A DNA stretch of 64,000 bases from Streptomyces chartreusis (GTDB lineage Bacteria > Actinomycetota > Actinomycetes > Streptomycetales > Streptomycetaceae), in contig NZ_CP023689.1 of NCBI RefSeq assembly GCF_008704715.1, positions 3,100,001 through 3,164,000 on the forward strand, in the 5' to 3' direction. Both the position numbers and the translations under genes were made by a program. Shown here piece by piece: positions 45,944 to 54,485 of the stretch. The notes beneath the pieces were generated by a model that saw only the letters and a program-made list of their open reading frames with translations, searched no databases and was not told where the DNA came from. How positions within the stretch are numbered: the stretch's first letter is position 1; the number at the start of each line of letters is the position of its first letter.

Positions 45944-46894
45944 TCACGTGTGCGTCGCGCCCGTCGTAAGGATCACGTTGCGCAACGGCTCCCGGTTCAC
46001 GTAACGACTCAACTGGTCCACCAGCAACCGCTTGGCGCGCGGCAGGAACGCGGACGTCGGACCGCCCACATGAGGGCTGATCAGCAGGCCCGGGGCCCGC
46101 CACAGGGGGTGCTCGCGCGGCAGCGGCTCGGGGTCGGTGACGTCGAGGGCCGCGGTGATGCGCCCGGTCTCCAGTTCGGCGAGCAGCGCCTTGGTGTCCA
46201 CCACGCCGCCGCGGGCGACGTTGACCAGCAGCGCGCCCTCCTTCATACGGGCGAGGAAGCCGGCGTCGACCAGGTGACGCGTGGTTTCCGTCAAGGGCGT
46301 GGACAGGATGACGACGTCGGCTTCCGGAAGCAGAGCGGGCAGTTCGGTGAGCGGATGCACTTCACCGCGCGCCGTGGTGCGCTGCGAGCGCGCAACGCGC
46401 GCCACCCGCGCGACCTCGAACGGAGTGAGCCGGTCCTCGATGGCGGCACCGATCGAGCCGTATCCCACGATGAGGACGTTCTTGTCCGCCAGCGCGGGAC
46501 GGAAGCCGCCGAGCCACTCCCCCCTGTCCTGCGCCCGCACGAAGTCGGGGACGCCGCGCAGCGAGGCGAGGATCAGGGTGAGCGTGAGCTCGGCGGTGCT
46601 CGCCTCGTGCACCCCGCGCGCGTTGCACAGGCGTACGCCGGGACGCAGGTGCTTGAGGCCCGGCTCGACGTGGTCGGTGCCGGCGGAGAGCGTCTGCACG
46701 ACCTCCAGGTGCGTCATCCGAGGCAGGGGACGCTGTCCGAGCCCGGGCGGCTTCATGTACGGGACGACGTAGAAGGCGCACCGGGCCGGCTCCGCGGGGA
46801 ATTCCTCGGCGCCGTTCCAGAAGTGGTAGGCGGGGCCCTCGGGCAGACCTTCGATGTCTTCCGGCGGGATGGGGAGCCACACGTCAGCAGTCAT
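45944..46894 (-). CDS. D-isomer-specific 2-hydroxyacid dehydrogenase family protein
   Basis: A 316-residue NAD(P)-dependent dehydrogenase. The start at 46894 gives TADVWLPIPPEDIEGLPEGP. The Rossmann motif is VLIVGYGSIGAAIEDRL, the substrate arginine lies in LLVNVARGGVVDTKALL, followed by the acidic residue region DVTDPEPLPREHPLW and the catalytic His in LISPHVGGPTSAF. Members reduce 2-keto acids or oxidise D-hydroxyacids (glyoxylate/hydroxypyruvate reductases); the substrate cannot be predicted. It is divergent from the aldo/keto reductase gene. Confidence 0.87.
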   Translation of the reverse strand: MTADVWLPIPPEDIEGLPEGPAYHFWNGAEEFPAEPARCAFYVVPYMKPPGLGQRPLPRMTHLEVVQTLSAGTDHVEPGLKHLRPGVRLCNARGVHEASTAELTLTLILASLRGVPDFVRAQDRGEWLGGFRPALADKNVLIVGYGSIGAAIEDRLTPFEVARVARVARSQRTTARGEVHPLTELPALLPEADVVILSTPLTETTRHLVDAGFLARMKEGALLVNVARGGVVDTKALLAELETGRITAALDVTDPEPLPREHPLWRAPGLLISPHVGGPTSAFLPRAKRLLVDQLSRYVNREPLRNVILTTGATHT

Positions 46895-47076
46895 GGTCAG
46901 GAGGCTAGAGCCTTCCGGCGGGTCAGGCCGAGGAAAGGTATCGGCACCCGATCGTCGCTGGTGAGCGGGGCGGGGTGCCCGCGGCCCCGGCAGCACCCGT
47001 CGGGCGGCCCCTAGGTCGGGCGAACCGGAGCGCAGAGGTTAGGTTGGGGTGCCGGAAGAGGGAGGGTTACGGCCAG

Positions 47077-48075
47077 GTGGAGCGCAGGACGATCGGCGCG
47101 GCGGCACTCGCGGTGGGAGCCGTCGGGCTCGGGTGCATGCCGATGAGCTGGGCCTACAGCTCGTCGCGGCAGCGGGGCGAGGAGTCGGTCAGGGCGGTGC
47201 ACCGGGCGCTCGATCTCGGCTCGACGCTGCTGGACACGGCCGACATGTACGGCCCGTTCACCAACGAGCTATTGGTGGGGCGGGTGTTGAAGGAGCGCCG
47301 GCAGGACGCGTTCGTGTCGACCAAGGTCGGCCTGCTCGTCGGCGAACAGCACATCGTGGCCAATGGCCGCCCCGGCTATGTGAAACGGGCCTGCGACGCG
47401 TCCCTGCGACGCCTCCAGACGGACGTGATCGACCTCTACCAACTGCACCGCGCCGACCCCGAGGTCCCCGTCGAGGAGACGTGGGGCGCGATGGCGGAGC
47501 TCGTCCGGGCCGGAAAGGTACGGGCGTTGGGGTTGTGCGCGGTGGGCGCGCGGGGTGGCCGCCGGCTCGGCACCCGTCTGCACGACGCGACCATCCGGCA
47601 GTTGCAGCGGGTGCAGCAGGTCTTTCCGGTGAGCGCTGTGCAGGCGGAGCTGTCGGTGTGGTCGCCCGAGGCGCTGGAGGCGCTGCTGCCGTGGTGCGAT
47701 GCCCGCGGGATCGGCTTCCTGGCGGCGATGCCGCTGGGCAACGGCTTCCTCACCGGCACGCTCACCCCGGGCCAGGGCTTCGAGCCGGACGACGTACGGG
47801 CCCGGCACCCACGGTTCACCGCGGAGATGATGGCGTCGAACCAGCCGATCGTGGCGGGCCTGCGCCGTGTCGCGGCCCGGCACGGCGAGGAGGTCACACC
47901 GGCGCAGGTGGCGCTGGCGTGGGTCCTCGCCCAGGGCCGGCACGTCGTCGCGACACCGGGCACCAAGCAGGAGCGCTGGGTGACGCAGAACGCGGGCGCC
48001 GAGGCGCTGCGGCTGTCCGCGGAGGATCTGGCCGAGGTGGCGGAGCTGCCGGGGGCACAGGGATCCTGGGACTGA
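47077..48075 (+). CDS. Aldo/keto reductase
   Basis: A 332-residue NADPH-dependent oxidoreductase. The GTG at 47077, with GGAGGG upstream, starts ERRTIGAAALAVGAVGLGCM. The catalytic tetrad is visible: D and Y in LLDTADMYGPFTNELLVG, K in AFVSTKVGLLVG and H in DLYQLHRADPEVP. The C-terminal cofactor region is VVATPGTKQERWVTQNAGA. It belongs to the AKR subgroup near E. coli YajO/plant-type perakine reductases. Substrate unknown. It is followed by an unrelated lipoprotein gene after 126 bp and may be transcribed alone. Confidence 0.88.
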   Translation: MERRTIGAAALAVGAVGLGCMPMSWAYSSSRQRGEESVRAVHRALDLGSTLLDTADMYGPFTNELLVGRVLKERRQDAFVSTKVGLLVGEQHIVANGRPGYVKRACDASLRRLQTDVIDLYQLHRADPEVPVEETWGAMAELVRAGKVRALGLCAVGARGGRRLGTRLHDATIRQLQRVQQVFPVSAVQAELSVWSPEALEALLPWCDARGIGFLAAMPLGNGFLTGTLTPGQGFEPDDVRARHPRFTAEMMASNQPIVAGLRRVAARHGEEVTPAQVALAWVLAQGRHVVATPGTKQERWVTQNAGAEALRLSAEDLAEVAELPGAQGSWD

Positions 48076-48201
48076 GGCCGCGAGGGTTCCGCGGCCCCGG
48101 CACGCGACTGTCGGGGCGGCGCAGATCCGAGGTTCACGGATCGGGAACCTCTGAGGCGCGAGCGGTGTAAGAACAGTAGAACCCGCCGCATCGAAGGGAC
48201 C

Positions 48202-49362
48202 GTGATCGTGCAACGTCGAGCTGTGTCGGCCGTATTGGCCGCGGCCGCACTCCTGCTGACGGCCGGCTGCTCCTCCGGCGACGGGGACTCGCCGGACAAG
48301 GGCGGAGACCGGGCGCCGAGCGGGACCACGGCCCCGCCCACCCGTCAGGCCGCCGAGACCCCACCGGCGAAGGGCACGGTCAAGGTGGTGCGCACGGTCG
48401 CCGAGGGCCTGAACACCCCCTGGGGCCTGGCCCCGCTCCCCGACGGCGACCTGTTCGTCTCCTCCCGCGACGACGCGACGATCACCCGTGTCGACGGCGA
48501 GACCGGCAAGAAGACCGAGCTGGGCGAGGTCCCGGGGGTCTCCCCGGCGGGCGAGGGCGGCCTCATGGGCTTGGCACTCTCCCCGGACTACGCCTCCGAC
48601 CACATGATCTACGCGTACTTCACCTCGGCCTCGGACAACCGCATCGTCCGCATGGTGTACGACGAGCAGCGGGCGGCCGGTGATCAGCTGGGCGCACCCG
48701 ACACGATCTTCAAGGGCATCCCCAAGGGCTACATCCACAACGGCGGCAGAATCGCCTTCGGCCCGGACAAGATGCTCTACGCGGGCACGGGCGAGAGCGG
48801 TGACACGGGCCTGTCCCAGGACAAGAAGTCCCTGGGCGGCAAGATCCTGCGGCTGACTCCGGAGGGCGAGCCGGCGCCGGGCAACCCCTTCCCCGACTCC
48901 CCCGTGTACTCCTACGGCCACCGCAATGTGCAGGGCCTGGCCTGGGACTCCAAGCAGCGTCTGTTCGCCTCCGAGTTCGGCCAGGACACCTGGGACGAGC
49001 TGAACGCGATCAAGCCGGGCGACAACTACGGCTGGCCGGAGGCCGAGGGCAAGTCGGACGACAGCGAGTTCCACAGCCCCCTGGCCCAGTGGGGCACCGA
49101 CGACGCCTCCCCCAGCGGTATCGCCTACGCCGAGGGCTCGGTCTGGATGGCCGGCCTGAAGGGCCAGCGCCTGTGGCGCATCCCCCTGAACGGCACGGAG
49201 GCCTCGGCGGACCCCCAGGCTTTCCTGGAGGGTGAGTACGGCCGACTGCGGACGGTCGTCGCGGCCGGCGGCGACAAGCTGTGGCTGGTGACCAGCAACA
49301 CGGACGGGCGGGGCGACCCCAAGGACGAGGACGACCGGATCCTGGAGCTCCAGGTGACCTGA
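48202..49362 (+). CDS. PQQ-dependent sugar dehydrogenase-like lipoprotein
   Basis: A 386-residue exported lipoprotein: a signal with lipobox (QRRAVSAVLAAAALLLTAGC), then a disordered linker to residue 55. The rest is a glucose/sorbosone dehydrogenase six-bladed propeller: VAEGLNTPWGLAPLPDGDLF, EGGLMGLALSPDY, IHNGGRIAFGPDKMLYAGTGE, YSYGHRNVQGLAWD and GDNYGWPEAEG are the characteristic blade segments. In soluble glucose dehydrogenase these bind PQQ and calcium. Anchored outside the membrane, it may oxidise an aldose sugar. Two GTGs (48202 and 48208) are possible starts. No PQQ biosynthesis genes are seen here. Confidence 0.85.
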   Translation: MIVQRRAVSAVLAAAALLLTAGCSSGDGDSPDKGGDRAPSGTTAPPTRQAAETPPAKGTVKVVRTVAEGLNTPWGLAPLPDGDLFVSSRDDATITRVDGETGKKTELGEVPGVSPAGEGGLMGLALSPDYASDHMIYAYFTSASDNRIVRMVYDEQRAAGDQLGAPDTIFKGIPKGYIHNGGRIAFGPDKMLYAGTGESGDTGLSQDKKSLGGKILRLTPEGEPAPGNPFPDSPVYSYGHRNVQGLAWDSKQRLFASEFGQDTWDELNAIKPGDNYGWPEAEGKSDDSEFHSPLAQWGTDDASPSGIAYAEGSVWMAGLKGQRLWRIPLNGTEASADPQAFLEGEYGRLRTVVAAGGDKLWLVTSNTDGRGDPKDEDDRILELQVT

Positions 49363-49379
49363 GCGGCGCCGGCTCCTGG

Positions 49380-49604
49380 CTATGCCTTGCCGTCGGCTCC
49401 CTCTGCGCCCTCGGCCCCTTCGGCCTCGTCCCCCTCGGGCGACGGCTCGGGCGGGCGCACGACGACCTTCCCGGAGGCGAGGTCTATCGGACCGCGTCCG
49501 GGGTCGTTGTCGCCGACGTCCTCGCGGGTCAGTTCGAGGCGGTTCTGTTCGTCGCGGGTGTGCTTGCGGCCGGGGGCGAAGAGTTCCTCGAACGCGTTGA
49601 ACAC
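49380..49604 (-). CDS. DUF6191-type small acidic protein
   Basis: A 74-residue protein: FNAFEELFAPGRKHTRDEQN, RLELTREDVGDNDPGRGPID, then LASGKVVVRPPE and a Glu/Gly/Ala-rich tail (EGAEGAEGADGKA). The N-terminal half matches the small Streptomyces proteins annotated DUF6191, in which FEELFAPGRKHT...E..R is conserved. It has no membrane segment. Function unknown. It is convergent with the sugar dehydrogenase gene (17 bp between stops) and downstream of the large regulator's 3' end in the opposite order. Confidence 0.68.
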   Translation of the reverse strand: MFNAFEELFAPGRKHTRDEQNRLELTREDVGDNDPGRGPIDLASGKVVVRPPEPSPEGDEAEGAEGAEGADGKA

Positions 49605-49642
49605 GGAGCCTCCCGGAGTCGACGTCCCTTACAGCGTATGCC

Positions 49643-52600
49643 TCAGCCGCTCGTCCCCGAGGTGAGCGTCTCGGCCGGAAAGAGCCCCAGCCGGTGGGCC
49701 ACGGCGGCGGCCTCGCCCCGCCCCGAGACGCCGAGCTTGCCGAGGATGTTCGACACATGGACGCTGGCCGTCTTCGGGGAGATGAAGAGTTCCTCGGCGA
49801 TCTGGCGGTTGGTGCGGCCGGCGGAGACCAGGCGCAGGACGTCCCGCTCGCGGGTGGTGAGGCCGAGGGAGTCGGCGGGGTCGGCCGTGGGCGGGTGCGG
49901 GGCCGCGGTGAGGCTGAGGCGGGCCCGCTGGGCCAGATGGGCCGCGGCGTCGGCGAGCGGGCGGGCGCCGAGGTGGGTGGCGGTGGCCCGGGTGAGGCGG
50001 AGCAGTTCGGTGGCGCGGGCTCGTTCGTCGTCGCCGCCGACGGCGAGCAGGGACTCGGCCAGGCGGTGGCGGACCTGGGCGAGGTCGTAGGGGCGTTCCA
50101 GGGCCTCGAAGGCGGTGACCACGTCGGACCAGGTGTCGGTGGTGGTGCGGCCGTCGGCCCGGTCGAGTTCGGCCCGGGTCCACTTCTCGTACGCCAGCCA
50201 TACGGGGGCGCCGGTGGTGAGTTTGCGGACGGCTTCGAAGAGGCGTTGCAGGAAGGCGGCGCGGCCCTCCTGTGCGGTGGGCAGCGCTTGGGCGCGGGCG
50301 TCGGACTCGGCGACGGCGGCGGCCAGCAGGACCGGCCAGGCGTAGCGGTGGGTGCCGGGCGGGAAGCCGGCGTCCAGGGCCCGGTCGGCCTCCGCGCGGG
50401 CGTCCAGGAGGCGGCCCTCGGCGGCGGCCGTGCCCAGGGCGAGGAGGGACATCGGCAGGTTGTTCTGGGGCATGGGGTCGTGGGTGCCGTAGGAGGCGCG
50501 GGCGGCGGCGAGATGGCGGGTGGCCTCGGCGATCTCCCCGCGGGCGAGGGCGAGTTGGGCGAGGCGGTTGGAGGCGCCGCCGTGCGGCTTGGCTGACTGT
50601 CCCGTGCGCTGGGCGTTCACCGCAGCCTCGGCGGCCTCGTCCCACTGGCCCAGGGAGATCAGCGACTCGGCGAGGTTCGTCCACATCCAGGCCTCGGAGT
50701 CGCGCAGGCCCCACTCCTGGGTGAGGCGCAGGCCCTCGCGCAGGATGGCGACGGCCTCCTGCGAGCGGCCGATGCCTTCGAGGGCGGATGGGAGGTTCAC
50801 ATGGCTGCGGCCCACGACCGTGGTGAGGCCACGGGTCAGTACCTCCTTCTTGACCTCGTGCATCTGGGCCAGTCCGGCGTCGATCTCACCGGCGTCGACC
50901 ATGAGGCCGCCGAGGGTGAGGCGCGCGTTGAGTTCGATGTCCTCGGCGCCCACCATGCGGGCGTACTCGACGGCGCGCTCGGCGGCCGACATGGCGTCGG
51001 GGCCGGGGGCACGCAGCATCGACCAGTTGGCCGCGGTGGCCAGCACCTCGGCGTGCACCTCGGACGGCGGCAGGCCGCGCACCAGCTCCTGGGCGGTGCC
51101 GAGCTCCTTCCAGCCGTCACCGCGGGCCATGGCCTGCATCAGCCGGGAGCGCTGGACCCAGAACCAGGCGGCGCGCAGGGGCTCGCCGTCGTCCTCCAGC
51201 AGGTGCAGTGCCCGCTTGGTGATCTTCAGGGCGCGTTCGCGTTCTCCGCAGCGCCGGCCGGCGACGGCTGCCTCGGCCATCAGGTCCAGGTAGCGCAGCG
51301 GGGTGGTGGCGGGGTCGCAGCCGCAGGGAGGGTAGACCTCGGTGTAGTCGACGGGGCGCAGCGTGGCGCGGATGTCCTCGGGGGCGGAGTCCCAGAGCTC
51401 CATCGCGCGTTCCAGCAGCCGCAGTTGCTCGGAGTGGGCGTGCCGGCGGCGGGCGGTCACGGAGGCGTCCAGGACGGCGGGGAGGGCCTTGGCGGGGTCG
51501 TGGGCGTGGTACCAGTAGCTGGCCAGCCGCATGACGCGCTCGCCGGCCGGGACGAGCGTCGGGTCGGCCTCCAGGGCCTCGGCGTAGCGGCGGTTAAGGC
51601 GGGAGCGTTCGCCGGGCAGCAGGTCGTCGCCGACGGCCTCGCGGACCAGGGAGTGCCGGAAGCGGTAGCCGTCGTCGCCGGGCGCGGCGATGAGGATGTT
51701 GGCGCCGACGGCGGCACGCAGTGCCTCGATGAGGTCGTCCTCGGCGAGCTGGGCGACGGCCGCCAGCAGCCGGTACTCGACGGTGGAGCCGCCCTCGGCG
51801 ACGATCCGGGCGACCCGCTGGGCGCTCTCGGGCAGCCTCTCGACACGGACCAGGAGCAGGTCGCGCAGGGAGTCGGTGAGGCCGGTGCAGCTGCCCTCGT
51901 GGGCGGCGACGGCGAGTTCCTCGACGAAGAAGGCGTTGCCGTCGGAGCGTTCGAAGATCTCGTCGACCTGGGCCGGGTCGGGTTCGTGGGCCAGGATGCC
52001 GGCGATCTGGCGGCCGACCTCGGCGCGGTTGAAGCGGCCGAGTTCGATCCGGCGGACGGTGCGCAGCCGGTCGAGTTCGGCGAGGAGGGGGCGCAGCGGG
52101 TGGCGGCGGTGGATGTCGTCGGAGCGGTAGGTGGCGAGGACGATCAGGCGGCCGGTGCGCAGGGTGCGGAAGAGGTAGGCGAGGAGGTGGCGAGTGGAGG
52201 CGTCGGCCCAGTGCAGGTCCTCCAGGGCCACGACGACCGTGCGGCCCGCGGCGACGCGTTCCAGCAGGCGGGCGGTGAGTTCGAAGAGGCGGGCCATGCC
52301 CTCCTCGTCGGAGCGGTCGGGTCCGCCGGAGGGGGTGCTCTCGCCCAGCTCGGGGAGCAGTCTGGCCAGTTCTTCCTCCTGCCCGGCGGCCGCTGCGGCC
52401 AGTTCGTCGGGCAGTTCGCGGCGCAGGGCGCGCAGCGCGGTGGAGAACGGGGCGAACGGCAGGCCGTCGGCGCCGATCTCGACGCAGCCGCCGAGCACGA
52501 CGACGGCGCCCTCGCGGGCGGCGGCGGACGCGAACTCCTCGACGAGCCGAGTCTTGCCGACCCCCGCCTCACCGCCGAGCACCCATGCCTGCGGCTCGCC

Positions 52601-52699
52601 CGCGGCGGCACGGGCGAGCGCGTCGTTCAGGATCTCCAACTCGGCCGTACGGCCGACGAACACGGGACTTACGGACCTGCTCTCCACGGGGGCGAGCAT
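49643..52699 (-). CDS. Large LuxR (LAL) family ATP-binding transcriptional regulator
   Basis: A 1018-residue regulator starting LAPVESRSVSPVFVGRTAEL. The STAND-type ATPase has a P-loop GGEAGVGKTRLVEEF (about 43-57) and Walker B VVVALEDLHWAD (about 150). A long helical/TPR-like middle (400-900) precedes the C-terminal LuxR HTH (about 948-1010: LGLTTRERDVLRLVSAGRTN then RQIAEELFISPKTASVHVSN). Regulators of this LAL type often control antibiotic or sugar genes; no biosynthetic cluster is adjacent. The start is uncertain because no ribosome site is seen; the frame extends upstream through a repeat-like hairpin that is unlikely to be translated. Confidence 0.88.
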   Translation of the reverse strand: MLAPVESRSVSPVFVGRTAELEILNDALARAAAGEPQAWVLGGEAGVGKTRLVEEFASAAAREGAVVVLGGCVEIGADGLPFAPFSTALRALRRELPDELAAAAAGQEEELARLLPELGESTPSGGPDRSDEEGMARLFELTARLLERVAAGRTVVVALEDLHWADASTRHLLAYLFRTLRTGRLIVLATYRSDDIHRRHPLRPLLAELDRLRTVRRIELGRFNRAEVGRQIAGILAHEPDPAQVDEIFERSDGNAFFVEELAVAAHEGSCTGLTDSLRDLLLVRVERLPESAQRVARIVAEGGSTVEYRLLAAVAQLAEDDLIEALRAAVGANILIAAPGDDGYRFRHSLVREAVGDDLLPGERSRLNRRYAEALEADPTLVPAGERVMRLASYWYHAHDPAKALPAVLDASVTARRRHAHSEQLRLLERAMELWDSAPEDIRATLRPVDYTEVYPPCGCDPATTPLRYLDLMAEAAVAGRRCGERERALKITKRALHLLEDDGEPLRAAWFWVQRSRLMQAMARGDGWKELGTAQELVRGLPPSEVHAEVLATAANWSMLRAPGPDAMSAAERAVEYARMVGAEDIELNARLTLGGLMVDAGEIDAGLAQMHEVKKEVLTRGLTTVVGRSHVNLPSALEGIGRSQEAVAILREGLRLTQEWGLRDSEAWMWTNLAESLISLGQWDEAAEAAVNAQRTGQSAKPHGGASNRLAQLALARGEIAEATRHLAAARASYGTHDPMPQNNLPMSLLALGTAAAEGRLLDARAEADRALDAGFPPGTHRYAWPVLLAAAVAESDARAQALPTAQEGRAAFLQRLFEAVRKLTTGAPVWLAYEKWTRAELDRADGRTTTDTWSDVVTAFEALERPYDLAQVRHRLAESLLAVGGDDERARATELLRLTRATATHLGARPLADAAAHLAQRARLSLTAAPHPPTADPADSLGLTTRERDVLRLVSAGRTNRQIAEELFISPKTASVHVSNILGKLGVSGRGEAAAVAHRLGLFPAETLTSGTSG

Positions 52700-52754
52700 C
52701 GCACGCGGCACCGACAGGAGGGCACCGGTTTTCGCCGGGCCCGGCGCGATGCCG

Positions 52755-52790
52755 GCGGGGGTACGGGGGCTGCCGCCCCCGTACCCCCGC
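52755..52790. terminator. Strong hairpin, repeat-like, upstream of the LAL gene
   Basis: Perfect 15-base arms (gcgggggtacggggg and complement) with a 6-base loop lie between the small gene at 52903 and the LAL start. It probably terminates the small gene's transcript; similar sequence is common in Streptomyces intergenic DNA. Confidence 0.65.
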
Positions 52791-52902
52791 TTCGGCCCTG
52801 AACGGGCCTCGTCCTCAAGCGCCGGACGGGCTGAGATCGCCTGGACCGGCTTCGAGCCGTGCGGCACGGCATCGATCGGCGGCCCGGGACCGCCGTCGGC
52901 CG

Positions 52903-53094
52903 TCACGCGGCGCGTGGAGGCCGGTGCCTGTGGAGGCGGGACGTATCGGACTCGGGCTCCGCGGCGGCCCGGGCGGCGCGTTCCTGGCGGCGGGCCGCGC
53001 GGCGGCCACGGACCACCTCGCGGACCAGGCGCTCGTGCTCGGCCCGGCGGATCAGTTCGGCGGAACGGATGTGGTGGAGTTCGTACCCGTACAT
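52903..53094 (-). CDS. Conserved-type small basic protein (63 aa)
   Basis: A 63-residue protein with GAGGAA ahead of the ATG, starting YGYELHHIRSAELIRRAEHE and continuing RLVREVVRGRRAARRQERAA before a His/Arg-rich end. It is one long basic helix with no membrane segment. The N-terminal YGYELHHIRSAELIRRAEHERLVREV pattern is familiar from small proteins of many Streptomyces, but no function is known to me. It is probably its own transcript, ended by the hairpin at 52755-52790. Confidence 0.7.
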   Translation of the reverse strand: MYGYELHHIRSAELIRRAEHERLVREVVRGRRAARRQERAARAAAEPESDTSRLHRHRPPRAA

Positions 53095-53234
53095 GGTCGA
53101 TTCCTCGTTTTCCCTGGTGAGAGGTGGTTTCCTGCGTCGCTTTCCGCGATGCCTCAACCTTCCTCTCCCAGGGGGGTCCGCCACATCGGGAGAGTTCCGC
53201 ATCTTGGCCCGCCGTAGGGGCCTCAGACATGCGT

Positions 53235-53286
53235 AAGGGGCCTCAGGGCGCCGTCTAAGGTGCTTACGGCGGCTCTGAGGCCCCTT
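53235..53286 (-). terminator. Terminator after the acidic-tail membrane protein gene
   Basis: Twelve-base arms aaggggcctcag / ctgaggcccctt enclose an inner gccgt/acggc helix. It starts 15 bases past the stop at 53302. Confidence 0.65.
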
Positions 53287-53301
53287 CGGACCTGCGGTGA
53301 C

Positions 53302-53874
53302 TCAGCCTGCTGAGGGCAGGCCGAGCAGTGCGTCGGTGTACTTGAGGACGGCCAGCAGGAGGCCGATGACGCCGAGTGCGACGCCGCCCCACGCGACCGA
53401 CTTGATCCACACGGCCTGCGGCTTGCCGGGCGCCCCGAACGCGGGACGGGCCAGCACCACGACGCCGACGATCAGCGCGGCCAGCGCGAACACGCCGGCC
53501 CACAGCGCGGAGGTCTGCCAGGCGTCGCCGTAGACCTCCTTGATCTGCTGGGACACGCTCGCGTTGGAGGCGGTCTCCAGCTGGCCGATGAGGGTCTCGC
53601 GCGCGGCGGCGACCGTCCCGATCCAGCCGCCGGTCAGGGAGACGAGGCCGAGCGCCGCGGAGACGACCGCTCCGGCGCCCTGGCCGACGGCGGCGGGGGC
53701 CGCTTCCGTCGCCTCGGCGGCCACCTCCTCATCGGTGTCTTCGGTCTCCGCCGCCTCGTCGGCAGCGGTGGAGTCGGTGGCGTCGACCGTCTTGGTGACG
53801 TCCACCTTCTCCTCGTCGTTCTTCGCGTCGGTGCCCGTCTCGGCCCCGGTCTCGTCCACTGTCTTCGTTCCCAT
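53302..53874 (-). CDS. Membrane protein with acidic N-terminal tail
   Basis: A 190-residue protein. Residues 1-65 are highly acidic (GTKTVDETGAETGTDAKNDE, ATDSTAADEAAETEDTDEEV) and disordered. Then come a hydrophobic Ala/Gly segment (GQGAGAVVSAALGLVSLTGGWIGT, 67-90) and two clear transmembrane helices (ALWAGVFALAALIVGVVVLA and SVAWGGVALGVIGLLLAVLKYTDALLG). No domain was recognised. It ends at the hairpin at 53235-53286 and is downstream of the GNAT gene by 35 bp on the same strand, so may be co-transcribed. Confidence 0.68.
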   Translation of the reverse strand: MGTKTVDETGAETGTDAKNDEEKVDVTKTVDATDSTAADEAAETEDTDEEVAAEATEAAPAAVGQGAGAVVSAALGLVSLTGGWIGTVAAARETLIGQLETASNASVSQQIKEVYGDAWQTSALWAGVFALAALIVGVVVLARPAFGAPGKPQAVWIKSVAWGGVALGVIGLLLAVLKYTDALLGLPSAG

Positions 53875-53909
53875 GCCTCGCACCGTACGGACGCTGTCTG
53901 AGAGCTTTC

Positions 53910-54485
53910 TTAATGATCCTTGTGAGCGGCACGCGCGCGTGCCTGACGCCACTCGGGGGCCAGAATCGACCACACCTCGAGGTCGTGCCGCACCCCACGA
54001 TAGGGGTAGCTCTCCCTGCGCACGCCCTCACGGGTCAGGCCGAGCCGTCGTGCCACGTTCAGGCTCGGCGTGTTCCCGGCGGCGGCGATCCACTCGACGC
54101 GGTGGATACCGCGCCGCTCGATCGCGAAGTCGATGAGCACGTGCATCGCGCGGGTGACGAGCCCGCGCCCGGTGCCGGCGGGTTCCAGCCAGCAGCCGAC
54201 CTCGCAGTTGGCGTTCGCGGCGTCGAAGTTCAGGAACAGCACCCCGCCGACCAGCTTCCCGTCCAGCCACAGGCCGTGCAGTGATCCGGTGTCGGCGGCG
54301 CGCATGTCGGCGTAGCGCTGGAGCGCCTCGCGTGCGGAGTCCACGTCCGTGGCCTGCGCCCCGAAGGGGATGTACTGGTTGATGAACTCCCGGCCACGCT
54401 CCAGGTGGGCCAGGAACTCCTCGGCGTGCCAGGGCTCCAGCGGGCGCAGTTCGGCTCCGTCGTCACCCAGCGATATCGCGTACAT
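53910..54485 (-). CDS. RimJ/RimL-type GNAT N-acetyltransferase
   Basis: A 191-residue acetyltransferase of the RimL subgroup: AISLGDDGAELRPLEPWHAE at the start, the acetyl-CoA region EVGCWLEPAGTGRGLVTRAMHVLIDFAIERRGIHRVEW and the C-terminal NVARRLGLTREGVRRESYPYRGVRHDLEVWSIL. Homologues acetylate the N-terminal residue of ribosomal proteins or small-molecule amines. Its start lies inside the end of the MMPL gene (23-bp overlap), so the two are translated from one mRNA. Confidence 0.87.
   Translation of the reverse strand: MYAISLGDDGAELRPLEPWHAEEFLAHLERGREFINQYIPFGAQATDVDSAREALQRYADMRAADTGSLHGLWLDGKLVGGVLFLNFDAANANCEVGCWLEPAGTGRGLVTRAMHVLIDFAIERRGIHRVEWIAAAGNTPSLNVARRLGLTREGVRRESYPYRGVRHDLEVWSILAPEWRQARARAAHKDH

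Noticed and set aside
52755..52790. In-frame upstream extension of the LAL regulator through the strong hairpin to 53230.
   Set aside because: The extension crosses a terminator-like hairpin and overlaps a small gene with a good ribosome site; family length fits the start at 52699.
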